Counted from the first letter of the stretch, positions 38,063 to 49,257 are shown. The stretch is 64,000 nt of DNA from Richelia sp. SL_2_1 (GCA_012033205.1 JAAUSO010000006.1:1-64000), one strand, 5' to 3'. Numbers and translations: made by a program. Notes: generated by a model from the sequence alone, not told the origin.

Positions 38063-39320
38063 ATGTCTCAACCAAAAAAACTCTTAGATAATAATTTAGT
38101 TTTCCCTACAACAATGTGGTTTCTTAGCCGATTAGTAATTATTGTCGCCATGTTGTTCATTACTCCCTTACTACCGATTCCAGCAAATGCCCAATCTCCT
38201 CCTTTGGGATGGGATGTTTTCTACGCATGGGATAGCATATGGTATCACCGCATTGTTGTTGTTGGTTACGAATTTGTTAACGATGGTAAACAATATTCGG
38301 TTGCTTTTTTTCCACTTTTACCCTTATTAACTAAGGCAATTATGTACTTTGGTTTGCCTTTTCACGTGGCAGCCACATTATTAAATAATTTTGCCTTTTT
38401 AGGTGCTTTAATTGTGCTTTATTCTTGGGTAAAAGAAAGTTATGGCATAAGTGCAGCCCGTTGGAGTACTGTTGTTTTGGCATGGTGTCCTTATTCTCTT
38501 TACGGAAGTGTAATTTATACTGAAGGCTTATTTTTATTATTTAGTACCGCAGCTTTACGCGCTTTTGATAAAAAACAGCATATATCAGCAGCTATTTGGG
38601 GAATGTTATCAACAGCAACTAGAATCACTGGAGTCATGTTGATTCCGGCTTTTTTGTTCGTTGCTTGGAAACAACATCGCGGTATCAAAGCTTATCTGGC
38701 TAGTTTGGCGGTGGGATCAAGTACGTTGCTTTATAGTTTGTACTGTCTCATTAAATTTAATGATCCTTTAGCATTTATCCACGTACAAAAAGGTTGGCGA
38801 GATTCTACAGGATTCGCTGCTCAAAATGGTGGAATATGTTGATGCAAATTGTTTTCAGTTCTCCTTTATTATTTGGCTTAATTATTATCAGCGGTTTTTT
38901 ACTATGGCGCTTTCACCAACAGTTAACTAATATCAAATTGCGCGGTATATTATATTTTTTGTGGTTATTATTATGGTTGGGTATCGGTGAACCTTTGTGG
39001 TCAACAGATGGAAATCCATTTGGAAAAATTCCTTTAGTTAAAATAACTATTGTCTTCGGTGGACTTTATTTATTATGGTATTCACGCACTAAAATTCCTT
39101 TAGTCGCTACGATTTACGGTTTTTTTTCCTACCTTTTAATACTTAATACCGGACTTACAGCCTCTGTAGAGCGCTACGCTTATGGTATCGTTTCTCTGTC
39201 TTTCGCTCTGGGGCTAGTATTAAAACAGCATCGTGATTGGGGTTTTGCGATCGCAATATTTTCGCTGTTTTATTAGCAAGTTTAGCCGTACAGTTTGCCC
39301 AAAATCAGTGGGTAGCTTAA
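38063..39320 (+). pseudogene. PIG-V-like mannosyltransferase, two frameshifts
   Basis: Three frames in series encode one membrane protein of about 420 residues. The first (38063-38842) has GWDVFYAWDSIWYHRIVVVGYEF, the lumenal acid-containing loop typical of the PIG-V/GT-C mannosyltransferase family. One missing base at 38823-38827 moves the frame to WWNMLMQIVFSS, running to 39276. A second missing base at the T4 run 39259-39262 restores FFAVLLASLAVQFAQNQWVA, with a stop at 39320. Both breaks are one-base losses. The intact product would add a sugar from a polyprenyl-phosphate donor. Its neighbours are DUF2079, the GtrB-like enzyme and a polysaccharide deacetylase. Confidence 0.78.
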
Positions 39321-40103
39321 ATTATTCTAGAAAATAAAATATTATTATTATATGTATTTTGCCTTACAAGAATATTCTCTCAAGAATGCTTAAATAAGTT
39401 AATACTAAAAGTGCAAATACACAAAAATATTTTCAGATATTGATAAATTCAGTGTTTCTACTGTCTGCATTTTAATATGTATTTGTCATTATTAATATGT
39501 TGTAATCTGATTTTTTATACTTATATTCCTGTATAAAAAATAGCTTAATAAATTCACGTGTAAGTAGCTAATTGAAATTTTAAGCATCAAAAACAGCTTA
39601 AAAATCAAATCGCCCACGCAGGTGGACTTAATGAATTTTAAACCCGTGTAGACGGATTTTGTTTATGTAGCTGCGGCTTCAACCGCCAGATAAAGTATAA
39701 AATTAGATTTTTAAAACATCCTCTGAAACTAAATTACTATAGGCAGCGTCTGACTGGGATATTACGCTTACAAGGTAAATATTACCTGGTGAAAATTTTA
39801 ACATTTTCTTTGATAGACAAATCATTCCTTAAATGTAAAATGAATCTGGTTAGCAGTAAAACTGATACAGTCATTTGGTCTAGTGAATGTACTGATTACT
39901 AGCTGTAGTTCCTGATTATTGATTTCGGCTTTTAAGTAAAGTTTATACATATATCCCCCTGTAAAGGCGAACTTCTGTAAACCTGTGTTTAATTTTTCAG
40001 GATTACTAAAAATTAACCGGGTAATAAAGAATATAGAAAAACTGTGTTATTACATACCGTCATATCCGTAAATGGCGGTTTGATTGTGAAGGAGCCGTGT
40101 TTA
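39321..40103. other. Gap of 783 bp; holds REP-B copy 2
   Basis: AT-rich sequence with a REP-B repeat near 39611-39697 and otherwise no supportable gene. The leader of the deacetylase gene, with its ribosome site, is at the right end. Confidence 0.6.
39611..39697. repeat. REP-B repeat (copy 2)
   Basis: GCCCACGCAGGTGGAC, TTTAAACCCGTGTAGACGG and TGTAGCTGCGGCTTCAACC with CCGCCAGATAAAGTATA form a diverged copy of the element at 31684-31741. Confidence 0.65.
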
Positions 40104-41012
40104 GTGGAAAATAAAAAGTCGTTAGCTTTATCCCAAGGAATATTAATTGCTCTTACTGCTTTGTGTGGTAGTTTTGTGTTTGGTTTGATGTTACCCATCA
40201 AGCAAGACTCTACTAATATAGATAGTAAACAACAAATAAAAGTTAAAAATATCACGGCGGAATCTGGTTCGCTTTCTCGTATCAATGCATTCAAGGGCGC
40301 AATGCTTAGCACTTGGCAACAGGAAGCTATATCCAAAGGTGTCTTCCATACTGTGCCAAAACAGTTCCGTGGAACAACAATCAAGCAAGCGAATCTTGCA
40401 CCTGATGATAAATTAATTGCTCTGACTTTTGATGACGGTCCATGGCCTGAGTATACTGCTCAAGTACTAGAAATATTGAAAAAAAATGATATTAAAGCCA
40501 CGTTTTTTGTAGTAGGGCAAGTTTTGAACAACTATCCCGATTTAGGGAAGCGAATAGTCGCTGAGGGTCATACTATTGGTAATCATACTTGGCATCACTG
40601 GTATCATTTCTTTAACAAACAAGCAGCGGCATTAGAAATTGATCGTACATCAGACTTGATTTATAAAACCACAGGTACTAGAACTACTTTGTTTCGTCCA
40701 CCAGGTGGAATGTTACATAATGGCTTGGCTGCTTATGCTCAAAGTAAAGATTATACCGTAGTGATGTGGTCTGCCGATTCCATTGATTACGCCCTTCCTT
40801 CTCCTCCTGTCTTGGTGAGTAGAGTCATGAAACAGGCAAGTCCTGGTGGTATCGTATTGTTGCATGATGGTGGTGGTCCGCGTAAAAACACTGTTGCGGC
40901 TTTACCATCAATGATCAGCAACTTGAAAAAGCAAGGTTATCGTTTTGTCACTATTCCCGAATTGTTAGAGCATGAGGAGAAACAAAAAAAGACGGTAACG
41001 GCACAAAGATAG
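40104..41012 (+). CDS. Polysaccharide deacetylase (CE4), membrane-anchored
   Basis: A 302-residue NodB-homology deacetylase. A basic N-terminus and one hydrophobic helix (about 8-29) form a signal anchor, so the catalytic domain lies outside the membrane. Motifs are ALTFDDGP (catalytic and metal-binding Asp), HTIGNHTWHH (metal-binding His), RPPGG, and LLHDGGG. It would remove acetyl groups from peptidoglycan or exopolysaccharide N-acetylhexosamines. The start is GTG at 40104 because GGAG lies nine bases upstream; the frame is open to 40044 but without a ribosome site. It converges with gltS. Confidence 0.88.
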   Translation: MENKKSLALSQGILIALTALCGSFVFGLMLPIKQDSTNIDSKQQIKVKNITAESGSLSRINAFKGAMLSTWQQEAISKGVFHTVPKQFRGTTIKQANLAPDDKLIALTFDDGPWPEYTAQVLEILKKNDIKATFFVVGQVLNNYPDLGKRIVAEGHTIGNHTWHHWYHFFNKQAAALEIDRTSDLIYKTTGTRTTLFRPPGGMLHNGLAAYAQSKDYTVVMWSADSIDYALPSPPVLVSRVMKQASPGGIVLLHDGGGPRKNTVAALPSMISNLKKQGYRFVTIPELLEHEEKQKKTVTAQR

Positions 41013-41128
41013 TGGTTAGTGGTTAGTGGATGGTGGTTAGTGGTTAGTAGACGGTGGACAGTGGTTATTAGAAAAACCAACAACCAACAACCAACAACCA
41101 ACAACTATCAACTATCCACCAACAACTA
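41011..41128. repeat. STRR tracts, GGTTAGT then CCAACAA heptads
   Basis: GT-rich heptads (GTGGTTA) are followed by AC-rich heptads (CAACAAC), so the two halves are roughly complementary and could fold into a long imperfect hairpin between the two convergent genes. Confidence 0.85.
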
Positions 41129-41129
41129 A

Positions 41130-44100
41130 CTAAACCTTACTTAACTGCTTTTCCCCTACATAAGCTTGGGGTGAATCAGCCTCTGACGGTGGCACCAACT
41201 GCCAGAACTTCGGTAAAAACTCTTGCCAATTATCCAAAATCATCTTGGCTTTCGCAGAACCAGTACCATCGCAATGCAGGGCAATCAAGTTTTTGAGTTG
41301 GGTTTCCCCAGCCAGTGTAACTATTCGCTGTATTTTGACGATTTCTGGGTTAACTAATTCTGGAAAATTACCGTCTTCATCTAAGAAGTAAGCTAATCCT
41401 CCAGTCATCCCTGCTGCGACGTTGCGCCCAACTTTACCCAAGACTACCACTACACCGCCGGTCATGTATTCGCAACAATGATCTCCGGCTCCTTCAATTA
41501 CGGCTGTAGCTTTGGAGTTACGTACTGCAAAGCGTTCCCCAGCTTTACCGAGAGCAAACAGCATTCCACCAGTGGCACCATAAAGACAAGTATTGCCGAT
41601 TATGGTATTTTCTGACGGGTCGTATTTGACGCTTGTGGGTGGAAGTATGGTGATTTCACCGCCGTTCATGCCTTTACCGACATAATCGTTAGCAACTCCA
41701 TACAATGTCAGATTCATGCCATTGAGATTAAATGCACCAAAGCTTTGTCCGACGCTGCCGTTTATAGTCAAGTTAATTTGACCCCCAAACCATCATCGCC
41801 GTACTTGGACGCAATCGCTCCAGCAATCCGTGCGCCGATGGTTCTATCAGTATTAACAGTTGACAGATGATAGTTGACAGTACCATGAAAGTCAATAGCG
41901 TTCTTAACTGCGGTGGAAGCAAGTATTTGATCATCCAATACCGCACCGTTGCTATGCACTACTTCGTGCTGCAACCAACTGCGATTTTCTCTGGAATCTG
42001 GTAATTTCAACAAACAATCAAGATTCAATGCTCGTGTCTTGGTAAGCTCAACACCAGAACGCTCTCTGAGTAAATCAGCACGTCCGATTAGGGATGATAA
42101 ACTTCGATAACCAAATTTTGCCAGCAAACTGCGTACTTCTTCGGCAATAAAATAAAAGAAATTTACGACTTTTTCTGGTGTTCCAGGGAACCGCCGGCGT
42201 AATTCTTCCTTCTGAGAAGCCACACCCACGGGACAGTTATTGGTGTGACATATCCGCGCCATAATGCAACCTTCGGCAATCATGGCAATCGAGCCAAAAC
42301 CAAATTCTTCTGCTCCCATCAACGCTGCCATCAACACATCCCAACCGCTCTTTAAACCACCATCGACTCGCAAAACTACGCGATCGCGCAAATCATTTTC
42401 CATCAACACCCGATGCACTTCGGTTAAACCGAGTTCCCACGGAGTTCCTGCGTGTTTAATCGAACTCAACGGCGATGCTCCCGTACCACCATCATGACCA
42501 GATATTTGAATTACATCGGCGTTAGCTTTAGCTACTCCCGCTGCAATGGTGCCGATACCGATTTCTGACACTAGTTTCACCGATACCTGAGCTTGGGGAT
42601 TAATTTGATGCAAATCAAAAATCAATTGCGCTAAGTCTTCAATGGAATAAATATCATGGTGCGGTGGAGGGGAAATTAAAGTCACTCCAGGTTTAGAACG
42701 TCGCAAAGAGGCAATATATTCACTCACCTTCTTACCTGGTAATTGTCCTCCTTCTCCCGGTTTGGCACCTTGAGCCATCTTAATTTCAATTTGACGAGCG
42801 CTGATCAAATATTGGGGAGTGACTCCAAACCGTCCGGATGCCACCTGTTTAATGGCACTGGTTGCAGTATCCCCATTACGCAAACCGTTTAAATGAGGTA
42901 AAGTCGCCGAATGACCTGTTTGATCAACATCATCTAAAGTTTTGTAGCGTACCGAATCTTCACCACCTTCACCAGAATTCGACTTACCGCCCAACCGATT
43001 CATGGCGATCGCTAAAGTTTCGTGTGCTTCTCGCGACAATGCGCCTAAAGACATTCCCCCAGTACAAAACCGCTTAACGATTTCTGTTACCGGCTCTACT
43101 AGAGCAATATCAATCGGCTGTCTATCGGGTTCGTAGTCGAGTAAATCGCGCAATGCGGTTATTGGTCTATGTTGTAAATGCTGTTGATAAACTTGGTAGT
43201 GGTCATAATTTTTACTATCAACAGCCTGGTGTAATGCTTTGACCATTTCCGGACTGTTCATATGGTATTCACCACCACGACGGTACTGAATAAAACCGAG
43301 ATTTTCTAGCTTAGTCGCAGTTGTGGGAAAAGCTTTGCAATGAATCGATAAAACTTCACAAGCCAATTCCTCGATGGTTAAACCACCAATCCGGGAAGTA
43401 GTACCGCTAAAACCCAACTCCAACAAATCTCGACCAATACCAATAGCTTCAAAAATTTGCGCTCCTTGGTAACTGCTCAACAGCGAAATTCCCATTTTGG
43501 AAAGGATTTTTAGCAAACCATTTTTTACAGATTCAATGTAATTTGCGATCGCTTGCTCCAAACTAATAGCTGCAATTTTACCACGCTGCATAAACTGTTG
43601 AGTTTTGGGGTCAGACCACCAATTTACTACAGTATCCAGAGCCATGTAAGGACAAACAGCCGCAGCACCGAACCCAATCAAACAAGCGAAATGATGAGTA
43701 CTCCAACACTGAGCAGTATTAACCACCAAAGAAGCATTCATTCGCAACCCGGATTGGATTAAATGATGGTGTACCGCACCGACAGCGAGTAGAGGAGGAA
43801 TGTAAGTATTTTCTGCGTCAATCGCTCCATAATTCGATTCCGAGGAATTAGAAGATTGATTGTTGATTTGATCGCTCAATACCAAAATTTTGGCACCATT
43901 ACGTACCGCTTCAACAGCTTGGCTCTGCAAAGATTCTACAGCGGCTTTTAAAGCTGCGCGCCCGCCGTGAATAGGAAACACCGTAGATAATTCCACCGCA
44001 TTAAAATCAGACCTTTTGATTTCAATTAATTGAGCGGATGTCAACACCGGCGATTCCAAGTTTAACCGACGAGCATATTCCGGTTTGGGGTCGAGTAAAT

Positions 44101-45832
44101 TACCACGTTCGCCCAATTCCACCTTCAGCGACATCACCAATTTTTCCCGCAAAGGATCGATGGGTGGATTTGTGACCTGAGCAAACCGCTGTTTGAAATA
44201 GTCATACAGTAAATGTGGTTTTTCCGAAAGTATCGCTAGAGGGATATCATCCCCCATACAAAAAGTCGGTTCCTTACCATCAATCGCCATCGGTTGAATA
44301 ATCATTTCCACATCTTCTGTGGTATAACCAAAAGCTATTTGAGTTGACAGTTGACCTTCAACCTTTGACCTTTGACCTTTGACCTGATTACTTTCAATTG
44401 ATGAGTGACCATTACCATTGACACCATTCCCGTTAACTGATAACTGATAACTGTTAACTGATAACTGACTCCGATGCTGTTGCAACCATTTTCCATAAGG
44501 ATGTTTTTTGGCAACAATTTGCTTGATTTCCCAATTCTTGAGGATTTGATGATTGGACAAATCCACAGCAATCATTTGTCCGGGACCTAAACGTCCTTTC
44601 TCGATAATATTTTCTTCGGGAAACTCAATCACACCAGCTTCAGAAGCAACCACAATATAGTCATCAGAAGTAATGCAGTAACGTGCTGGTCTCAAACCAT
44701 TCCGGTCTAAAGTTGCACCCACAGTCAGACCATCACTATATACCAACAGCGCTGGACCGTCCCAAGCTTCTTGTAAACCGCTGTAGTACTCATAAAAATC
44801 AACAATCTCCGGATAATTACTTAAAGCCGGTTGATGATTATAAGCTTCCGGAACCATTATCATCAAAGCTTCTTCTGGACTACGCCCTGAACGCACCTGT
44901 AACTCAAACACATTATCTAAAGTAGCAGAATCGCTGGCATCTATACTGACAAACGGCTTTAACTCATCCATTCGTCCTTGCCAAATGGGATGGTTGAGAG
45001 TTGCTTGTCTCGCCGTCATCCAGTTGATATTACCCAGAAGCGTGTTAATTTCTCCATTATGACCCAAAAGCCGCATTGGTTGTGCGAGGGGCCATTTGGG
45101 CATGGTATTGGTGCTAAAACGCCGATGGTAGACAACGAAACTAGTAGAGTAGGCAGGATTTTTTAAATCAAGATAAAAATCCGCTAAAACTGCCGAACGT
45201 ACCATACCCTTGTAGACAATTGTCCGACAAGACAGCGAACAAACGTAAAACTCCGTACTCCAGTCGCTGTTGTGACTTTGGATAGCCTTACCAATTAGAC
45301 GGCGGGTAATATAAAGTTTTCTTTCTAACTCATCCCCACTAACATCTTTAGCTTGTAAAAAAATCTGCTCAATTTGCGGTTGATTCTCTCTCGCTTGTAC
45401 TCCCAAAACCCCCGAATCTACCGGAACCGCACGCCATCCGAGTACGGTGAGGTTTTCATTCTTGGCAATTTGTTCCACAGTTGAGCGGGCAATTTGGGCA
45501 GCGCTTTCATCGCGGGGTAAAAATAGCATTCCCACCGCCAGATTTTGATGCTGATTTTGATCCTTCGTATCAGGAAGTAATAATTCCCAAGGAATGGAAC
45601 TTAATATTCCCGCACCATCACCGGAATCGCGATCGGCACTACAGCCACCACGATGTTCTAAACAGGTTAAAGCATTCAAGCCTTTTGCTAAGATTTCATG
45701 ACTTGGGCGATTTTGACGATGAGCGATAAAACCCACACCGCAAGCGTCTCTTTCTTCAACCAACCACTTTTGACCTAAAAAAGTATCTGAAAATGTGATG
45801 TTTTTGTCTTGATTCATTTTCTGGTTATTCAT
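41130..45832 (-). pseudogene. gltS: Ferredoxin-dependent glutamate synthase, one-base frameshift near the C-terminus
   Basis: Large Fd-GOGAT that makes two glutamates from glutamine and 2-oxoglutarate. From ATG 45832 (GGGGGA nine bases upstream) a short propeptide precedes catalytic Cys31 ([12 protein letters not shown]). The glutaminase domain is about 31-430; then come the central domain, the FMN/synthase domain ([17 protein letters not shown]), the 3Fe-4S motif [12 protein letters not shown], and the GXGXG domain. The long frame ends at 41768 after [10 protein letters not shown]. Adding one C to the C5 run at 41782-41786 gives [16 protein letters not shown] and joins the last 213 residues. 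About residues 450-495 are translated heptad repeats. An alternative upstream Met at 45889 lacks a ribosome site. The enzyme is central, so an error in the sequence is likely. Confidence 0.9.
44345..44466. repeat. STRR heptads inside the gltS coding region
   Basis: Three CTTTGAC heptads (44350-44375), ACCATT-type units, and five AACTGAT/AACTGTT heptads (about 44427-44466) lie in-frame in gltS. Because the unit is 7 bp, three units make a 7-residue repeat, seen as [14 protein letters not shown]. The location is between the glutaminase and central domains. Confidence 0.85.
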
Positions 45833-45915
45833 AGAATGTCCCCCGATATCGTTAATTGTCTTGATAAAAATTTCTTCACAAACAAACAAAGCAAACTGAG
45901 TTACCGTCTCTAGCC

Positions 45916-45955
45916 AAAGTTTGATGCACAGAATATCCCCGCATCAACTTTTCGC
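45916..45955 (-). promoter_or_regulatory. 40-bp inverted repeat, gltS-proximal copy
   Basis: Matches the copy at 46623-46662 in reverse orientation over 40 bp with about five differences, including a perfect 17-bp core GAATATCCCCGCATCAA. Within it, TTGATGC and GCATCAA form a 7-bp dyad. It lies 84 bp before the gltS start. It may be an operator, an RNA hairpin, or one end of a small element. Confidence 0.65.
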
Positions 45956-45973
45956 AAATGTCGGGAAAAAAAA

Positions 45974-46013
45974 TTTTAACCCCAGGCTTAATTTTTGTAC
46001 GCCTGTGTTAAAA
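45974..46013. other. Stem-loop in the gltS upstream region
   Basis: TTTTAACCCCAGGC (45974-45987) pairs with GCCTGTGTTAAAA (46001-46013), about 12 pairs with a 13-base loop. On the plus strand it is followed by a T6 run fifteen bases away. Role unknown. Confidence 0.5.
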
Positions 46014-46622
46014 TTGCCCCGTTATTTTTTATGTGTTTATGCACTAGTCAAATCAACCGTTTTTACGTATTGCCAGTTTACTATTTGTCTCAGTACGGCT
46101 ATGTATTTTCGGTTAGCGGCTTTTCTTAAATCCAAGTTTTATATTACAGATTCAGCGATTTATTGCCGCCCCGAAACAAAACTTCTATTATTCGCTTCAT
46201 TAATTTCAATATCCTTCGCCTTCAGGCGCTGGCTCGCCGTTCTGTTAATTAGGTGCCGTTCTCAAAGCAGCGTATTATACTAGTTGTCCATTTGCAATTC
46301 CTGATTCTCTTGCTAATTTTGCTAATTTTTTAATCTTTGTGCCACTGTATACCTGCACCGATACGGTAACGCCCCTTACAAATATTATTAGTGCCTGTTA
46401 TACCCTGCACAACTAGCTTTGAATAAAAAAGATAAAACATTACAACTTATCTTTTACAAGCAAAAACTCCTATATTTATTTGGCAAAAGAAACTGTTTCT
46501 TGACATATTATTTACAATCTCGGCGCGTAAATTACTATGTCATGGTTTTACAAATGGCAGAAAGATAATTATACACTATCACGTTGGACAACTTTGGGTT
46601 TGATAATTGTTTCGATGTAAAA

Positions 46623-46662
46623 GCGAAAATTTGATGCGGGGATATTCCTGACATCAAACTTT
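46623..46662 (+). promoter_or_regulatory. 40-bp inverted repeat, glycosidase-proximal copy
   Basis: Partner of 45916-45955. It keeps the dyad TTGATG-N15-CATCAA and lies 44 bp before the glycosidase start. Both copies have the same orientation relative to the gene they precede. Confidence 0.65.
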
Positions 46663-46706
46663 TCCAAAAAAATTGATTTTTTTTAGTCACTACTTCATCA
46701 AATATT

Positions 46707-48904
46707 ATGGTCAAAAAGCTTTCTTTCAGTCAAGAAAAAATCCGCAATTCTAGAGGTAATAAAAATGATAGTTCTATTGAAAAATTAAAAAAGTCAGGAC
46801 TATGCTTCTCAGGTAACTCTCTTCAAGCCGGGGAATCGTGTTTGAGAAGTGTCTTGCCATCCAAATTATGGGGCGATCGCTTTTTTCTGAAGTTTACGGT
46901 ATTTTCAACTCTTGCAATAATTATAAATCTCAGTGCTAGTTCTATTGTCAAGGCTCAGCATCAAAATAATCAAATTAAAACTTCAATGCCTTTGCCAAGT
47001 CAATCATCAGTAGTATCTACTTCAAAAGGATTATTTTCCTATGGTACTCAAATATCTTTGAATGGTCGCACGGTACCAGGAACTTGGTTGCAACCCAAAG
47101 GCAAAGCTACAAAAACTTATCTAAGTGATGGAGCGCTGCGACAGTTGATAGGGGTAGATTTATTAAATAGTAATAATCCGCAACTACAACCAGTACAGTG
47201 GTTCTCTTCATTATCCAAACCACAGGTATTAAATAGTTTCCTCGTCCAGGGATATCGCTATTTGGATGTGACAAAATTTGCTCAACAAGCAAAATGGCAA
47301 GTACAAACCAAAGGTAATATCTTAGTAATTTCAACACCGAGCGCAAAAATAGCAAATATTTATCAAGATCAAAATCAAGAACAAAATCAAGATCAAAATA
47401 AAAATCAAAGTCAAAATTCACTGATTCAGCAACGGGTAATCATCGATTTAGATCGTCCCACACCCTGGAAACTAAATCCGGGTGCTTTGATTAAAAAGCC
47501 AGAACTATTACTTCCAACTCCATCCAAACCTCAGCTTCCAGAAAATCAAGATTCTCAAAATGTTGTCATCGAGACAAATAATCCTACCTTCAAACCAGAA
47601 CCACCAGCAAGAGAATGGACAATTACCATTGATGGAGTTGCCGACACTAATTTAGTCCAACGTTATTCGACTTCACCCCTAGAAAATATTCTTGACAAAA
47701 TCCGCACAATATCTCCACAAACAACCCCCGAACCACTAATTCGTCAAGTAGAAGTAGTCAATAATCAAACTATTATTCGACTTGCAGTTCCCTTCGGCTT
47801 CGCTCCTCGCATCAGCACTTTACCCGCACCGCATCGTTTAGCGATCGATATTCGTCCAGATGCTTTAGTCGAACGCTCAATCGATTGGGCGACGGGATTG
47901 CGCTGGAAACAGCAGTTTATCTCGTTGGAGCAAGAACGCTTTCCGGTAGTATGGCTAGAAATTAATCCCCGCACTTCCAAAGTCAAAATTAGACCCCTCG
48001 CCACCAACCAAGATAAACAAGAAGGTACCGCACCCCTAATTAACACCGCCCAAAAATACCTCGCAGTCGCCGCAATTAATGGTGGTTTCTTCAATCGCAA
48101 GAACCGCTTACCTTTGGGTGCCATTCGTCGGGATGGTCAGTGGCTCTCCGGTCCGATTCTGAATCGAGGTGCTGTTGCTTGGAATGATGCCGGACAATTT
48201 TATATGGATCGACTTTCTTTACAAGAAACTTTGGTTGTTCCCAATGATCAAAGCTTGTCAATTTCTCATCTCAACAGTGGATACGTACAGCAAGGAATAG
48301 CTAGATATACGTATTTCTGGGGAGAAAGCTATACACCTCTTACTGACAACGAAATTATTGCGATCGTTGAGAATAATCAAGTTACCCAACAATACGCAGG
48401 GAAACAAGCTGGAGTTGGTGCTGTTCCGATTCCAAAAATGGCTATTTAATAGCTTTTCGCGGTAGCGCCGTCAATGATGCAGCAAAATTACCCATCGCAA
48501 CTCCTATACGTATTGTTAGTTCGGCTGTTTCTCCGGAATTTAACCGCTATCCCCAGATTTTAGGAGCCGGACCTCTTCTGATCAAAGACAACCAAATTGT
48601 TCTCGATGCTGAGGCCGAAAAATTCGGTAAAGCCTTCGCCGAACAGAAAGCTATCCGCAGCGCCATTTGTACTACTCAGAGCGGAAATATCATCTTTGCT
48701 GCCGTACATGACCGCGCCGGTGGAACTGGACCAAGCTTAACAGAACACGCTCAATTAATGCAGAAATTGGGCTGCGTCAACGCTCTCAATTTAGACGGTG
48801 GTAGTTCTACAAGTCTTTATCTAGGAGGACAATTACTGGATCGTTCCCCCAATACTGCCGCCAGCGTTCACAACGGAATTGGAATTTTCTTACCACGTCC
48901 CTGA
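46707..48904 (+). pseudogene. Phosphodiester glycosidase (NAGPA-like) family protein, one-base frameshift
   Basis: The first frame (580 codons) has a membrane segment or signal (about residues 63-85), an AMIN/copper-amine-oxidase-like region, a Gln/Asn-rich stretch QDQNQEQNQDQNKNQ, and the start of the catalytic domain (AAINGGFFNRKNRLPLGAIRRDG). It stops after VPIPKMAI. Adding one A to the A5 run at 48434-48438 restores VPIPKNGYLIAFRG, and the frame then runs to 48904 through ILGAGPLLIKDN and ALNLDGGSSTSLYL, the hallmark of the phosphodiester glycosidase (NAGPA) domain. The repaired protein is about 732 residues and probably exported, acting on envelope or sheath polysaccharide. It is divergent from gltS. 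Confidence 0.85.
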
Positions 48905-49257
48905 GTGGGGGGATAGGGAGATGTTTTTAATCCAAAATCCAAAATTCCACGTCCTTTAACTACTTAGTAATGCTTCGTATATAAGCTATTTAGTATTTTT
49001 ACTTATTAGTCAAAATAAATGACTAATAATTAAAAACTTTTTAAAGCTTGTGAAAAGCTAGCTTGATGATTGATGAAGAGTTTATGTGAACATACCATTA
49101 TTGCGACTTGTTGATTACACCGTAACAATTGATTTTGGTATGTTTGGCTAAGGTGGACTCAATTGCAGACAATTACGGTTGCAATATTACGCTACTTTTT
49201 TCCAACAATAGTTAAGAGTACTAGCGGATTTTTTTTATGTCTTCAAACGAGGTAATT
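48905..49257. other. Gap of 353 bp, nothing recognised
   Basis: AT-rich, with a short ATCCAAAA duplication near 48930. No gene or clear promoter elements seen. Confidence 0.5.

Larger units (their letters stand above)
45833..46706. other. Divergent gltS/glycosidase regulatory gap (874 bp)
   Basis: No supported gene; the 120-codon plus frame at 45921 has poor composition and begins in the inverted repeat. It holds a 40-bp inverted repeat pair near both ends and a strong hairpin at 45974-46013. No GTA-N8-TAC (NtcA) site was recognised with confidence. Confidence 0.6.

Noticed and set aside
41782-41786. Programmed ribosomal frameshifting in gltS
   Set aside because: No slippery heptamer with downstream structure was evident, and the same one-base loss recurs in unrelated genes, so an error or ordinary mutation is simpler.
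45921-46283. 120-codon plus-strand frame upstream of the glycosidase gene
   Set aside because: Atypical composition, no ribosome site, starts within the inverted repeat and crosses a hairpin; no family resemblance.
45833-46706. NtcA box for gltS
   Set aside because: No convincing GTA-N8-TAC at a promoter distance was found by eye.
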